From: Sipunculus nudus
Taxonomy: Eukaryota; Annelida; Sipuncula; Golfingiida; Sipunculidae
Direction of reading: 5' to 3'
Assembly (NCBI GenBank): GCA_026874595.1
Contig: CM049322.1
Location: 4,821,900 to 4,885,899 of the forward strand
DNA length: 64,000 nt
In this document: positions 12,788 through 21,565 of the stretch, piece after piece
Numbering within the stretch: position 1 is the stretch's first letter
How the letters are laid out: the number at the start of each line of letters is the position of its first letter
Notes under the pieces: model-generated
What the model was told of the DNA's origin: nothing
Database searches by the model: none
Seen by the model: only the letters and a program-made list of their open reading frames with translations
Translations under genes and position numbers: made by a program

Positions 12788-15700
12788 GATACCGTTACAT
12801 ATATTGAATATTGAAATATCAGTTATAGGTAAATCCAATTTGCTTTCATGTTTGGTTTAAAATATTATAATTAGAATAAATATAACCACACTATAATAAC
12901 ACAAATATAGAGAAAGCAAATGGTGTCAGATATTTTACCTACTGCGTTGTTTCGTGCCACATATTGTTGCACTTATCAGGTAAGGTTGACAGATTGAAAT
13001 ATACGGGTTCATACCAGTACATATTGGAGAAATTATTTTGTTTTGTAGTGAATCCTTGGTTACATAATTCGTTATAGGTTATCCGGTTCGTTTGCAACCA
13101 TTAGGTCGATTAAGGTTTCAAGAACAATGCTCAGTTCTGGAAAGGAACGGTGAATGGCTAACGGAGCAAAAGCGCATATTGTTATTGCACACTAGTTATC
13201 GGAATCCATGTGCGTTAAGCGGTGCGTTTACAAAAGCATTTCCTGACCAGCATTATCTTAATTAATGGTTCTAACTGTATTAGTGGAGAGTATTATTATT
13301 TTTACTCTTCTTGTAATTAATGAAAAATTTCATTATGAGAAAAAAAGAAATCAATATATTGATTCTAACGTCAGATCAGAATCGAATTGCCCAAAATCAG
13401 TTCGAGGGCCCATGAGAGTTTTGAATGATCAACAGGGTAAACCAGTCTCAGAGTAGTAGTCTCAGAGTGGGAGAGTTTACAAGCAGCTAAACAATCCGGG
13501 GCTAAACCACGGTTCCAACAGGATTAACTTTACATCATGCCACCGTAAAAGAACAAAGATAGATAACAAGAGAAAAAACTGTAATCCATTCTCTGTGTAA
13601 CTACATCATAGCTACATCATCGCTGTCACTGCATTACAATTATATTATCAATGTCATTGCATTTGGACTTGTACTCAAGTTCCTAATAAGTCAGACTCAA
13701 ATAAGGTGGACTTTGACCCAAACCTCGAGAACTTTGATTCAAGTGACCAGGACGCAGATTGCACTCGGACTCAGACGGTGTTGACTCGAACACACTGCTA
13801 CATCAAACTTGAATTTTCAGTTTTATTTTCACTCCCACTGCATAACACTGACACCATCACTGTCACTTCATCACACTAACACCATTGAAATCAGTTCATC
13901 ACATCAACATTTTGACTGTAACTGACCCCAGTCCAGGGTGGGTGCAAAGTGGGCTTAATGGGAAGGTTGTGCCCTACGGCTCTGTTTACTCACAAAAGAG
14001 GGTTCCTAGAAGATTTCTCTCTGGGTGTGACATTCAAATTCCTCAGGTGCAGTAGTTATTGGGCCTGGTTTACATCAGGATATAGGATGAGAGAAAGCAT
14101 GTGATACTGCCGTGTCATGTAGTCCTAAACCGGAATGGAATTCTACAGATGTATTTGGGTCATTTCACAGTAAATGGAACAAGTTGGTGATACTGCTTGG
14201 ACATATTTTTGTCATATCTGACTTAAATTTGGACGACATGTACGCAGAGATATATAATTTCACCAACATTTAAAAGTCAAGCTTAAACAGCAATATCTTT
14301 TTTAAAATTTTTTAAAAAATAAAAATCATAAAAAAATCTGTGAAACATTTTGTCAGCTTTCTCATGGTCATATTAATTGATCTGAAATGCAAAATTTAAT
14401 ATGGCACCATTCAGTTAATTCATACAAGATAATTCCAAAATATCAATATTCTCTTTGAAAAAAAATATAACATTGCCTTTGAATAAAGCCAAAGAACAAA
14501 CAAAACAAGGGACCTATGGGTCACTTTGCTAAGCTGAAGTTGACCATAAAGGTAAAAATCTATATTAATATCAAATTGAGATAGAGTCTAAGAAGAAGAG
14601 GTATTTATTTTGTTTACTGACCATATGTTTTTATACTGTTGAAGCTGAAGCATGTGAGCAGTTTGCGAATATAAGATCTATACTATTACCATGATCATTT
14701 GTTAGGCTATTTAATATGCTGTTGACGGTTCTTCAGTATGTTGATGGTTGAGCAGTAGAAAAAAATGTCATTTGAGATAATATTTTGTTTATTGAATCAT
14801 TTTTTTTTCTATTCTTCTAAATGTACACAGCTGCGATAATATTCCCACTCCACAAGTGGAAGGACTTGATGGTGGGTAGATGGGTGGGTTGGGGTGAAGG
14901 GGTAATGATAAAAGGAAAGCAAATCGCTTTAATTCCCATTCTCCCGAGGCAGGAAATAATGAACAAATGTTTGCATTAGATTCTTATGTTATTTATTACA
15001 TTATTTTTTTTCAAGTTTATAAATGTTAACTGGATACATTTACAATGCAACATAATTATATTTTATTTGCTTAAATTATTAAAAAGGAAATTAATTTCTT
15101 TAAAAATGCTAAATTACCACAACATGGAATCTTCTGGTTTACTCCTTGAAAAACTATTTCAAGAACAGTTTTGTACAGTGGCGATAGCTTTACAATTAAA
15201 AAATACAGTTCAAATAATAACAAGTATTGCAATACAATTGTGGAAGGGGGGGGGGGACATGAGATTAACTGTACACCTGTATCTAGCTTCAACGATTATG
15301 ATGTTAAATGAGTAAGTGTCTTTCCTGATTTTTTACTCAGTTCATTATGTTTGGGCAAAAATTCTTTACAAATAACACAATCCTGACCAAATTTCTTGCA
15401 TGTGTATAGGAACTATATAGGGAAATATTGATGGTAAATATGAAGAAACCAGGTGAGCAGTTTTGATATTGAGCAGTCCTGTATAATAATAGCTTTTAAT
15501 GAAAAATTGATGTTTTTCCTTAATTTCTCCAATGGACGAAGACGCAGTGACCCAGTTTTCGGATAGGAGATCTTGAGGACATCTATCACTATGCCTAAAT
15601 TTGGATTCGTAGATCTTACGGTTTCATAACTTACCATTCTTACAGAGAACAGACGGACAGATGAATGGACGGATGTACGACAGGCAATGGGGCATAATTA

Positions 15701-16229
15701 TAGGTCAGATGGCTTATAGTCAGCTAAGCTTAAAAAAATCGGAAAATTGCATCTTTTATCGATAATATTTATTCAGTAAATTTATTCCTCAGGTAATATT
15801 TAAATCATCATTAGATAAATCAAGATTTGTTTTCTTTTCATTTATGCAGGATTATCTTTGCAGATAAACAATTTTCTTGATAATAATTAACTGGCACAGA
15901 AGATTAGTATTTGTGACGGAGTTGGAACAATAAGCATTTGAACAGAATAATATATTCTAACGAATATGACTTGACAAAAATCGTAATTATTTTCATGAAT
16001 GTCTTCCATTAGCAAATATTTATTTACAAGGTATCTAAATAGTATAAGATATTTTATTGACTTTATTTTGTGACATATATTTACTATTACCTACATCATC
16101 ACTGTCAGTGCATCACACCAACATCATAACTCTCACTGTATCATACATACATTATAACTATCACTGCATTATACCTTCATCATCACTATCATTGCATCAC
16201 ACCTATACCATCAGTGTAACGGCATTGTG

Positions 16230-16270
<41 letters not shown>

Positions 16271-18346
16271 TGTTACTGTATCATACCTACATCATCACTG
16301 TCAGAGCATCACACCTATACCATCAGTGCCACGGGATTGTGCCTATATATCCAGTGTCACTGTATCAAACCTTCACCTTCACTGACACTGCATCATACCT
16401 ACATCATCACTGTCATTGCATTGTACCAACATAATCACTGTTATTGCATCACACCTACCTTATCATTGTCACTGCACCATACATCCTCACTCTCGCTGCA
16501 TCACCCCCACATCACCCCTGTCACTGCATCATACCTACATTATCTCTATCACAGTATCCCACACCTACATCATCTCTATCACTGTGTCCCACACCTACAT
16601 CATCTCTATCACTGTATCCCACACCTACATCATCTCTATCACTGTATCCCACACCAACATCTGCACTGTCACTGTATCACACCTACATCATCTCTATCAC
16701 TGTATCCCACACCTACATCATCTCTATCACTGTATCCCACACCTGCATCATCTCTATCACTGTATCCCACACCAACATCATCTCTATCACTGTATCCCAC
16801 ACCAACATCTGCACTGTCACTGTATCACACCTACATCATCTCTATCACTGTATCCCACACCTACATCATCTCTATCACTGTATCCCACACCTGCATCATC
16901 TCTATCACTGTATCCCACACCTGCATCATCTCTATCACTGTATCCCACACCTACATCATCTCTATCACTGTATTCCACACCAACATCTGCACTGTCACTG
17001 TATCACACCTACATCACCTTTCTCACTGCATCACACAAATATCATCACTGCCATTGCATCAAAGCTACATCATCCCTATCATTGTATCACAACTACACCA
17101 TCACTGTCACTGCATAACAGCAACATCATCACTGTCACTGCAACATACCTACATCATCAGTGTCATTGCATCATACCCACAAAATCACTGTCACTACATC
17201 ATACCCACATAATCACTGTCTCATATCATACCAACATAATCACTGTCAATGCATCATACCCAAATCATCACGTCCACTGCATTAACTCTAGCATCACTAT
17301 CACTGTCACTTAATCACATTAATGATTAATATCACACATTTCACCACACCACTATGATAACAAAGGTTAACAAAAATAAAGTTTCCAACATTCCATGACT
17401 TTTTTGTATAATTTGTTCCCTTTTCCAGGACAATATAATTAGCTGTTCAAATTAAGGCAACTGCTGATGATCAATGATGGTAACTTTTCTTAAACAACTC
17501 TAACAAAAGGGAGGACTTTATTTGCGATATTAACTGAACAACAAATGACCGCATTGTTGTCTACAGGTTGAGCACAGGACTCAACGCTCACGAGTTCGAA
17601 TCTCCGTTGGGGAGCAGTGTTATATATTAACTGAAGTGGAACTGTGACATGACAGACATGGAGGAAGCTAAATAACTGACTCACGAAGATAGGGGTACAA
17701 ACTGTCTGCGTGTTAAACCATTGAGGTTAAAATAACTAATCACATAGAATATTATAAAACTAAAATATTATCAATATACTTTCACACCGTACAATATAAA
17801 TAGTCAGTAAGACACAATGCTTCAGTCCAAGTATTTTTTTTAAAATAATATTCAAATTTTAAAAGTTGAATTGTATAATACTTTGATACGAATGCATGTA
17901 TTAACTATTCATATCACACTTACATTCGCTGTTACTTCTTGACATCTCCATGCACATCTCCGCCAATTTTATATGTTTTCTTTGTCCCAGTCATTCCTCG
18001 TTATAATTGTATCATCGCCAAGCTATACTGAAAATATCATCAAAATCTATTGATAACATTTTGAGTAATGTTTCCAAAAGGCAAACAAACCAGCGCTGGC
18101 AAACGCTCCTTCGCAGAGTGCCAATATGTACAACTGAGTTTTCTCTTGACATAGGAACATTATTATGTTATTCCCCCCCCCCCAAATAAAAAAAGCGGTC
18201 AGTTCTTTGCTGCAATTTATAATTTATCTGACACAAACATATATATTTTGAGTAATAAACATTTTAAACATGAAGCGTTTTAACTGTTACTACTCAGATT
18301 TTCACAGTTAAGGTGAAGGTGGTTTTTAGACTCCTACCTTCGTCAG

Positions 18347-18406
<60 letters not shown>

Positions 18407-20458
18407 TTTACTTGTTATCACAGTTATGTGCTGTGCTTGAATCACAACTTTTTGCTAGAAAAATAAAACCGTATCGGCAAAATTTATTATCCTTATTGTT
18501 ATTTTCAGGTTATAATTGGTCAGAGGGGTCAGCTGATGTATCTGTCAGGGGAGCCAGGAGTCGGGAAGTCTACCATCTCACGTAGAATCTGTGTTGACTG
18601 GAGTAACATCATCCTGGACAAGAAAACAGACATGACCACAAAACAGAGGGAGGTACTCAGTAAATTCAAATATGTGATTCCAATAATCCTCAGGGATATC
18701 AAGAATAACCAGACATTAGTGGATGTAATAAAAGAACAGCTGAAACTTGAGATGACAGATGCTGAGGAGTTATGTGAACTGATCAAACAAAACCAGCCGT
18801 CAACTTTGTTCCTCCTGGACGGCTACGACGAATACAGAGAGACAACATCTGATGACATCACACACCTCGCTCACAGAGAACATTTACCATACGCTCATAT
18901 CTTCATATCATCCAGACATTCATCAGACTCACATTTTACTGAACAAAATGATGTTCCTGAGACTGAGGTGTCCCTCCGAGGATTCTCAAAAGAGGGCGTC
19001 ACTGAGTATGTACATAAATCATTTGATGAAATCAATGCTGATGGAGATAAACTTTTACAGAAAATAGATCAGTCAGATGATCTCCGGCACCTCAGCAGGT
19101 ACCCGGCCGTGTTGCTGTTGATGTGTTGTTTATGGAAGGAAACAAAACGACTTGCCACAACAATCTCAGGATTTTATTATGATTTTATTAAATATTCATG
19201 CTGTAGATATGAAAAGAAACATGTTTCTACCAGACACAGGCATAAACATTCACACATAACCAAACATTATCACAAAAACTTGATAGATATAGGAGAAATA
19301 GCAACAAGGGGAATGATGGGAGAAAGATTTGAACTAACATTCCTTTATGAAACTATCAAACATTTGGATGATACAACTTGGTACCTCGGCTTCCTAAAAG
19401 ATGAGCCATCAACAACAGGAGAGAGACTTGTATCATTTGTGCATAAAACTGTCCAAGAGTGGTTTGTAGCTTTTTTTATTGTTAACTGCAATAAATCAAA
19501 TCAAAATGAACTTTTACTTTATTTCTGTTGCTCGCCCCAGGCATTCAGAGAGTCTGCCATGCTCATCACATTTGTGTCTGGTCTAGGAGGAGAGGACATA
19601 AAGAAACAAATAGAAAATATAATAAGTGGTGATAAGGACAACATGGCGGAGATGTACACCTCACTACAGATCAGTTATTTTTCAGAACATCGTGAGGCTG
19701 ATCTGGTCTTACCTGAGGTGATGGAGTTACGAATCATAGACAAATATCCTGCCCACATTTATGTTAAATATCTCTCCATAAAGGCTGACCAGCTGAACAA
19801 GCTTACACTGGTGTCACATGATGAGAGACATTTCCGTCTACTACAACATTTAAACGCTCCATCATTAACATGGCTCAGGTTGTCGTGGTTGCCAGGTTCA
19901 CCTTGTTCTGTTGATGAGAGTGACATAAACAAAGAACTTGACCTGACGCTCACAAACTTCCCGATACAAACACTCAAACTGCGGGGGTTTAATCGGGGGA
20001 CTAGATCTGGACGGAGACTGAAATACGGTGATGATGATGATGATGATGATGACACTTCTCCTGACCTACTTGCTGTAATAAGAGCAGTCAGAAAAATAAA
20101 GACTCTACATCATTTAGAGTTTGATGGGACCCCCGTGACCATGATGTCTGTCAACTCACTAACAGAATGTCTGTCTGACACACATCTCATTACTCTCACA
20201 CTCAGTCGCTGCTGCCTCACATCACAGAAGTTCTGGTCAGTGCTTGACAAATTAGCAGACTGTCATCAACTCAGCACACTCGGGGTACAACAAAACATTC
20301 TGGATGACAACATGGAGGATCTGATAAACAGAACAGGAAAACTGACAGGTCTCAGGACACTAGATATGTCAAATAACAACAAAATATCTGATCCTACAAT
20401 TGAGAAAATAAAACAGACTTTGGCAATAGAATGTCCTGATCTGGAGCTGAGGATATAG
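5202..20458 (+). CDS. Transmembrane C-type lectin receptor fused to NACHT-LRR (8 exons)
   Basis: Gene-level model; exons are listed separately. The exons are 5202-5420, 9694-9810, 10012-10257, 10493-10639, 11072-11196, 11322-11394, 12087-12310 and 18509-20458. Their phases join as 1-1-1-1-0-1-0, and the sum minus the leading partial codon is 1033 codons including the stop. Domain order is lectin-like 1, lectin-like 2, membrane segment, cytoplasmic stub, pre-NACHT linker, NACHT ATPase, LRR-like tail. In known NLRs, NACHT oligomerises after ligand sensing; here sensing would be extracellular (inference). No signal-peptide exon was found, so the 5' end is incomplete. One TGA at 5399-5401 interrupts lectin domain 1. 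The cytoplasmic-to-linker join uses a GC donor. Transcript proof is lacking: two adjacent genes, a lectin receptor and an NLR, remain possible. Confidence 0.6.
5784..5897 (+). pseudogene. Decayed CTLD second-half exon
   Basis: After a tag acceptor, the sequence gtttccctgagttcattcg aligns by eye with the intact exon at 9694 (gtttccctgatgacattta). Further matches are gagacttggag against gagactggag, and gagaaatgttca against ggaaacatgtgtca. The frame is lost by indels and stops. It is read as an old duplicate of the 9694 exon that now lies in the intron. Confidence 0.45.
5920..6075. repeat. Degenerate GTACTC/GAGTAC palindromic repeat cluster
   Basis: The segment is packed with agtactcgagtac-like words on both strands (gagtacgaatact, gagtaccgagtactcc). 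A similar cluster lies at 9300-9445. Both lie in the same intron of the lectin gene. The pattern is typical of transposon subterminal repeats, but no element ends were recognised. Confidence 0.5.
6229..7065. mobile_element. Non-autonomous element with inverted gcgacgcgactcaactc repeats
   Basis: The left arm tacacgttgcgacgcgact (6290-6308) is inverted at gagtcgggtcgcaacgtgta (7031-7050). The subterminal word cgactcaactcaact recurs several times in both orientations. No transposase is visible. The 113-codon ORF at 6243-6584 is built partly from this repeat. The outer boundaries are approximate. Confidence 0.5.
7302..8070. mobile_element. MITE-like element with TIR atactgtggaagtggtt
   Basis: The 17-bp sequence atactgtggaagtggtt (7302-7318) is perfectly inverted at aaccacttccacagtat (8054-8070). 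The interior of about 735 bp has no coding capacity that I recognise. It lies in the large intron of the lectin gene. Confidence 0.7.
8071..9299. other. Intronic gap, G16 run, nothing recognised
   Basis: A run of 16 guanines occupies 8331-8346. I see no exon with paired splice sites or known domain. Confidence 0.5.
9300..9445. repeat. Second GTACTC-type repeat cluster
   Basis: Words such as agtactcattaaagta, gtactcaagtactt and gtactcatgagtacggg recur here as at 5920-6075. The two clusters may be arms of one larger decayed element. Confidence 0.45.
9694..9810 (+). CDS. CTLD1 second-half exon
   Basis: The acceptor ttgggttttgcag precedes 9694 and the donor ataaag|gtcgac follows 9810. The phase 1-1 exon encodes FPDDIYNNKTCVWFN, then GRCSDTTTGNMC. 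The cysteine spacing fits the second half of a C-type lectin-like fold, where the last cysteines close the core disulphides. The Ca2+/sugar signatures EPN or QPD and WND are absent, so classical calcium-dependent sugar binding is not expected. It joins in frame to the first half at 5202-5420 and to the following exon at 10012. Confidence 0.7.
10012..10257 (+). CDS. CTLD2 first-half exon
   Basis: The acceptor cttcatcgcag and donor gaccag|gtttgt bound an open 246-bp exon of phase 1-1. It encodes GICYLHYCERLTWHEARAYC, a textbook lectin-fold start (aromatic C-Y, W-x-E-A, C), then MALVKHRDIMEEL and FWVGLRKEEW, matching the W-I-G-L strand of the family. A (TA)n tract at about 10287-10324 lies just inside the next intron. 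Extracellular location is inferred from the downstream membrane exon. Confidence 0.85.
10493..10639 (+). CDS. CTLD2 second-half exon
   Basis: The acceptor ggctatttgcag and donor cacacag|gtaatt bound a 147-bp phase 1-1 exon. It encodes DTGRCGLVTIQKKSMIF, then KPCHSEVTFVCVN, the closing cysteine pattern of the lectin fold. As in domain 1, the EPN/QPD and WND sugar-binding motifs are missing, so a protein ligand, as in NK-type lectin-like receptors, is as likely as a glycan. It joins in frame with the exon before and with the membrane exon after. Confidence 0.8.
11072..11196 (+). CDS. Transmembrane exon
   Basis: The exon (phase 1 in, phase 0 out; donor aggagg|gtgagt) encodes a short juxtamembrane stretch with an N-glycosylation sequon (NKT), one hydrophobic helix TLIVSCTVGALVFLVGILVG, and a stop-transfer RRRR after VFIY. 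This is a single-pass type I topology with the lectin domains outside and everything downstream in the cytosol. Confidence 0.85.
11322..11394 (+). CDS. Cytoplasmic stub exon with GC splice donor
   Basis: The acceptor ttatattacag precedes 11322. The exon encodes QDRSRQTSSPGQITVGEHIP and a few more residues, polar with no ITAM or hemITAM. The only donor that gives phase 1 with a good consensus is acag|gcaaga at 11395, a GC-AG type donor. A weaker GT alternative (cctg|gtcaga) inside the exon also gives phase 1. If the GC donor is not used, the frame runs on to TAA at 11427-11429, ending DSFEISM. Confidence 0.65.
11395..11429 (+). CDS. Alternative short tail of the lectin receptor
   Basis: Read-through of the GC donor adds GKIMDSFEISM and a stop at 11427-11429. 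The product would be a conventional short-tailed transmembrane lectin-like receptor. No AATAAA was noticed directly downstream, so the 3' end of such a transcript is unknown. The existence of this isoform is inference. Confidence 0.4.
12087..12310 (+). CDS. Pre-NACHT linker exon (gene 1)
   Basis: The acceptor cttgttttctgtttag and donor cctcag|gtaaga bound a 224-bp exon (phase 1 in, 0 out). It encodes LKLYDKIDLWSW, VPMDEIYVDLVWV and HHRLASYTEML, the helical and beta segment that precedes NACHT in many invertebrate NLR-like proteins, equivalent in position to FISNA-type linkers. Gene 2 has the same exon at 44037-44257 with the same phases. Its 3' end joins directly to the NACHT exon as EMLPQ/VIIGQRG. 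Confidence 0.85.
12311..13077. other. Intron sequence with two (TA)n tracts
   Basis: (TA)n lies at about 12555-12612 and 12740-12787. Short degenerate catcacaatgacatca words at 12475-12550 foreshadow the minisatellite further down this intron. No exon is seen. Confidence 0.55.
13078..13221 (+). pseudogene. Orphan CTLD-like half exon inside NACHT intron
   Basis: Bounded by acceptor gttatag and donor agcg|gtgcg, this 144-bp open segment is phase 1-1 like the other lectin exons. It encodes QCSVLERNGEWLTEQ and later NPCA, resembling the C-x-x-L-x-x-x-G-x-W part of a lectin domain, although the second cysteine of the pair is not where expected. It lies between the linker and NACHT exons, where inclusion would break the fusion (the neighbours are phase 0). 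It is probably a relic or a piece of a nested lectin gene. Confidence 0.4.
13265..13456 (+). CDS. Hypothetical membrane-segment ORF
   Basis: A 63-codon ORF starts with a hydrophobic stretch (VLTVLVESIIIFTLLVIN) followed by a basic, polar tail. Its layout mimics the transmembrane and cytoplasmic exons at 11072-11394 and it follows the orphan lectin half exon. No acceptor in a compatible phase was found, so the link is only suggestive. Confidence 0.2.
   Translation: MVLTVLVESIIIFTLLVINEKFHYEKKRNQYIDSNVRSESNCPKSVRGPMRVLNDQQGKPVSE
13457..15409. other. Intron sequence, nothing recognised
   Basis: Contains short cactgtcactgcatcac-like words (13600-13640, 13845-13915) and AT-rich DNA. The ORFs at 14986-15315 are low-complexity and lack recognisable motifs. 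Confidence 0.5.
15410..15735. repeat. Dispersed repeat, copy in NACHT intron
   Basis: The segment matches 59880-60290 over its whole length (ccttaatttctccaa, cgcagtgacccagttttcgg, aggacatctatcactatg, acagacggacag, cagatggcttatagtcag). It shares its tail with the repeats at 1-140 and 63830-63920. No coding capacity is visible. Confidence 0.7.
16075..17330. repeat. 30-bp minisatellite in NACHT intron (gene 1)
   Basis: The core unit is 30 bp, acatcatctctatcactgta plus tcccacacct, regular from about 16540 to 16985 and degenerate on both sides. A variant unit (accaacatctgcactg) recurs at 16653, 16801 and 16979. Because 30 is divisible by 3 and the unit has no stops, long ORFs exist in all three forward frames; they are not genes. 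A (TA)n tract interrupts it at about 16232-16270. Confidence 0.9.
17331..17519. other. Intron sequence
   Basis: AT-rich sequence without a recognised feature. Confidence 0.4.
17545..17625 (+). repeat. tRNA-derived SINE-like fragment
   Basis: The word gagttcgaatctc is a good RNA polymerase III B box (GTTCGAATC), preceded by gttgagcacaggactcaacg and followed by cgttggggagca, as in tRNA-derived SINE heads. A full cloverleaf cannot be formed by eye, so it is not called a tRNA gene. A related piece (ggaaccccgttgggaacacg) occurs near 20829. Confidence 0.4.
17626..18508. other. Intron end with (TA)n tract
   Basis: (TA)n covers about 18349-18401. The intron ends in ttattgttattttcag just before the NACHT exon. 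No additional exon was seen. Confidence 0.55.
18509..20458 (+). CDS. NACHT-LRR exon (gene 1, intact)
   Basis: A single 1950-bp exon, 649 codons plus TAG. Counting from the exon start: Walker A GEPGVGKST at 14-22 (nt 18548-18574); Walker B LFLLDGYDE at 100-108; a sensor-1-like IFISSRHSS at 131-139; then LRGFSKEGVTEYV, matching the winged-helix entry of NACHT proteins; LSRYPAVLLLMCCLW at 195-209; and FVHKTVQEWFVAFF at 310-323, the conserved histidine motif. An aspartate run from (GAT)n lies near 508-515. A short LRR-like tail follows (LITLTLSRCCL, LSTLGVQQNIL, LRTLDMSNNN). All ATPase signatures are present, so the exon looks functional. The start is set by the acceptor, because Walker A lies only 13 residues into the exon and needs the upstream linker. 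Confidence 0.93.
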   Translation, partial: VIIGQRGQLMYLSGEPGVGKSTISRRICVDWSNIILDKKTDMTTKQREVLSKFKYVIPIILRDIKNNQTLVDVIKEQLKLEMTDAEELCELIKQNQPSTLFLLDGYDEYRETTSDDITHLAHREHLPYAHIFISSRHSSDSHFTEQNDVPETEVSLRGFSKEGVTEYVHKSFDEINADGDKLLQKIDQSDDLRHLSRYPAVLLLMCCLWKETKRLATTISGFYYDFIKYSCCRYEKKHVSTRHRHKHSHITKHYHKNLIDIGEIATRGMMGERFELTFLYETIKHLDDTTWYLGFLKDEPSTTGERLVSFVHKTVQEWFVAFFIVNCNKSNQNELLLYFCCSPQAFRESAMLITFVSGLGGEDIKKQIENIISGDKDNMAEMYTSLQISYFSEHREADLVLPEVMELRIIDKYPAHIYVKYLSIKADQLNKLTLVSHDERHFRLLQHLNAPSLTWLRLSWLPGSPCSVDESDINKELDLTLTNFPIQTLKLRGFNRGTRSGRRLKYGDDDDDDDDTSPDLLAVIRAVRKIKTLHHLEFDGTPVTMMSVNSLTECLSDTHLITLTLSRCCLTSQKFWSVLDKLADCHQLSTLGVQQNILDDNMEDLINRTGKLTGLRTLDMSNNNKISDPTIEKIKQTLAIECPDLELRI

Positions 20459-21244
20459 CAAGAAAGAAATGACATTTAACTTACAAATTGTAGTCCATTA
20501 TATAAGTTATAACAACGGCAAGTTTTCCGTATTTTATTCATCACATTACAAACATGACCCGTCAGATGTTTACGTTCAGATCGTTTGTACCTGATGGCCT
20601 CCGTCGAGCTACAGCGGCCCGGACACTTCAAAGGTTCTGACAAAAATAAAACAACACTGGACCAAGGAGTTTACAAGGATCCTCACTGTACCACGAAGAT
20701 CTGTCCTGTGAAGTGTCATTTTTTAATTTATACATTGTGCATTTGGTGATCGATATCACTTTACCAAAGGGACCTTTTATTTTTTTTTTATTTTATTTTA
20801 TATGTCATGCTTACCTCACTGTCGGCTACGGAACCCCGTTGGGAACACGGGTAAATCAATATTTTATTTTCATTTATCATTTTGTGCGCACGACTTATTG
20901 TTTTGTGCGCTTGAAATATTACGGTTAATTTGTCCGGCAAGATGCAAGTCGATAAGGTTTCCACAGTTTCTTGTATAATCAATCAAGAATTCTATGTGGG
21001 TATTTGCGTATATTAATAGATAAAGTAATGTTACAATGTATATTTCACTAAAAAGGCTGATAGTTCTCACCTTATAGAATTTTACTTATATTAAGGCTAT
21101 ACCTAAGAGGTGATTTTTGTAGTTCTCGCTGGAAGGCACACAACGATTTTATAACTACGTCATCTTAAAAGGATTTAGAGAGACTTGAATCTATTTAGAC
21201 GAAACTTTTACAATGATCTTGCAGATATTGCAGATTAATTGCAT
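20459..21244. other. 3' flank of gene 1
   Basis: The first ~200 bp shows weak similarity to the 3' flank of gene 2 (gatgtttacgttcag against gatgcttacgttcctg; ccattatataag against ccattattcaag), consistent with a shared 3' UTR. An aaaataaaac word near 20643 could serve as a polyadenylation signal. A SINE-like fragment lies near 20829. Confidence 0.4.
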
Positions 21245-21565
21245 CTGTCTGGTGCACTACATGGTAACCGCTGGATACATTAAAAATGCTTGCAACATGG
21301 ATTCACTGTCCAAAAAATTCTTGAAGCTCTGATGAAAATGGATCCTCAAGGCGTGGAAAACCGCCGAAAAAAATGGTACTCTGTTAATGGCAGAACTATC
21401 TTTGGCACACCCACTAAAGACCTACGGCATTTGCATGAACGTTTATGGGTTTCTCGGAGATATTATGGCTTGAAGCCTGGCAAACAATCGATGACCCACA
21501 GGTCATTGTAGACTATTTCATTAAGACTGTCCTGGCCCTGGATGGCTTGGCAGCATACGAATATT
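21245..21565 (+). pseudogene. Decayed integrase-like transposon ORF
   Basis: Pieces in two or more frames read QHGFTVQKILEALMKMDPQG and GFSEILWLEAWQTIDDPQVI. Both are characteristic of an integrase-core protein family widespread in fish and molluscan transposons. Stops and frame changes separate them, and the segment covers only the start of the catalytic core. It is a dead fragment. Confidence 0.5.

Noticed and set aside
16337-17313. Three overlapping ORFs of 233-291 codons
   Set aside because: They translate the 30-bp minisatellite in three frames. The composition is purely repetitive and the location is inside an intron.
17545-17625. tRNA gene
   Set aside because: The B box is good but no acceptor stem or full cloverleaf could be formed. 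It is treated as a SINE-like fragment.
18852-20475. Other-frame and antisense ORFs within the NACHT exon
   Set aside because: Shadows of the intact 649-codon frame. The serine-rich one is the complement of the (GAT)n tract.
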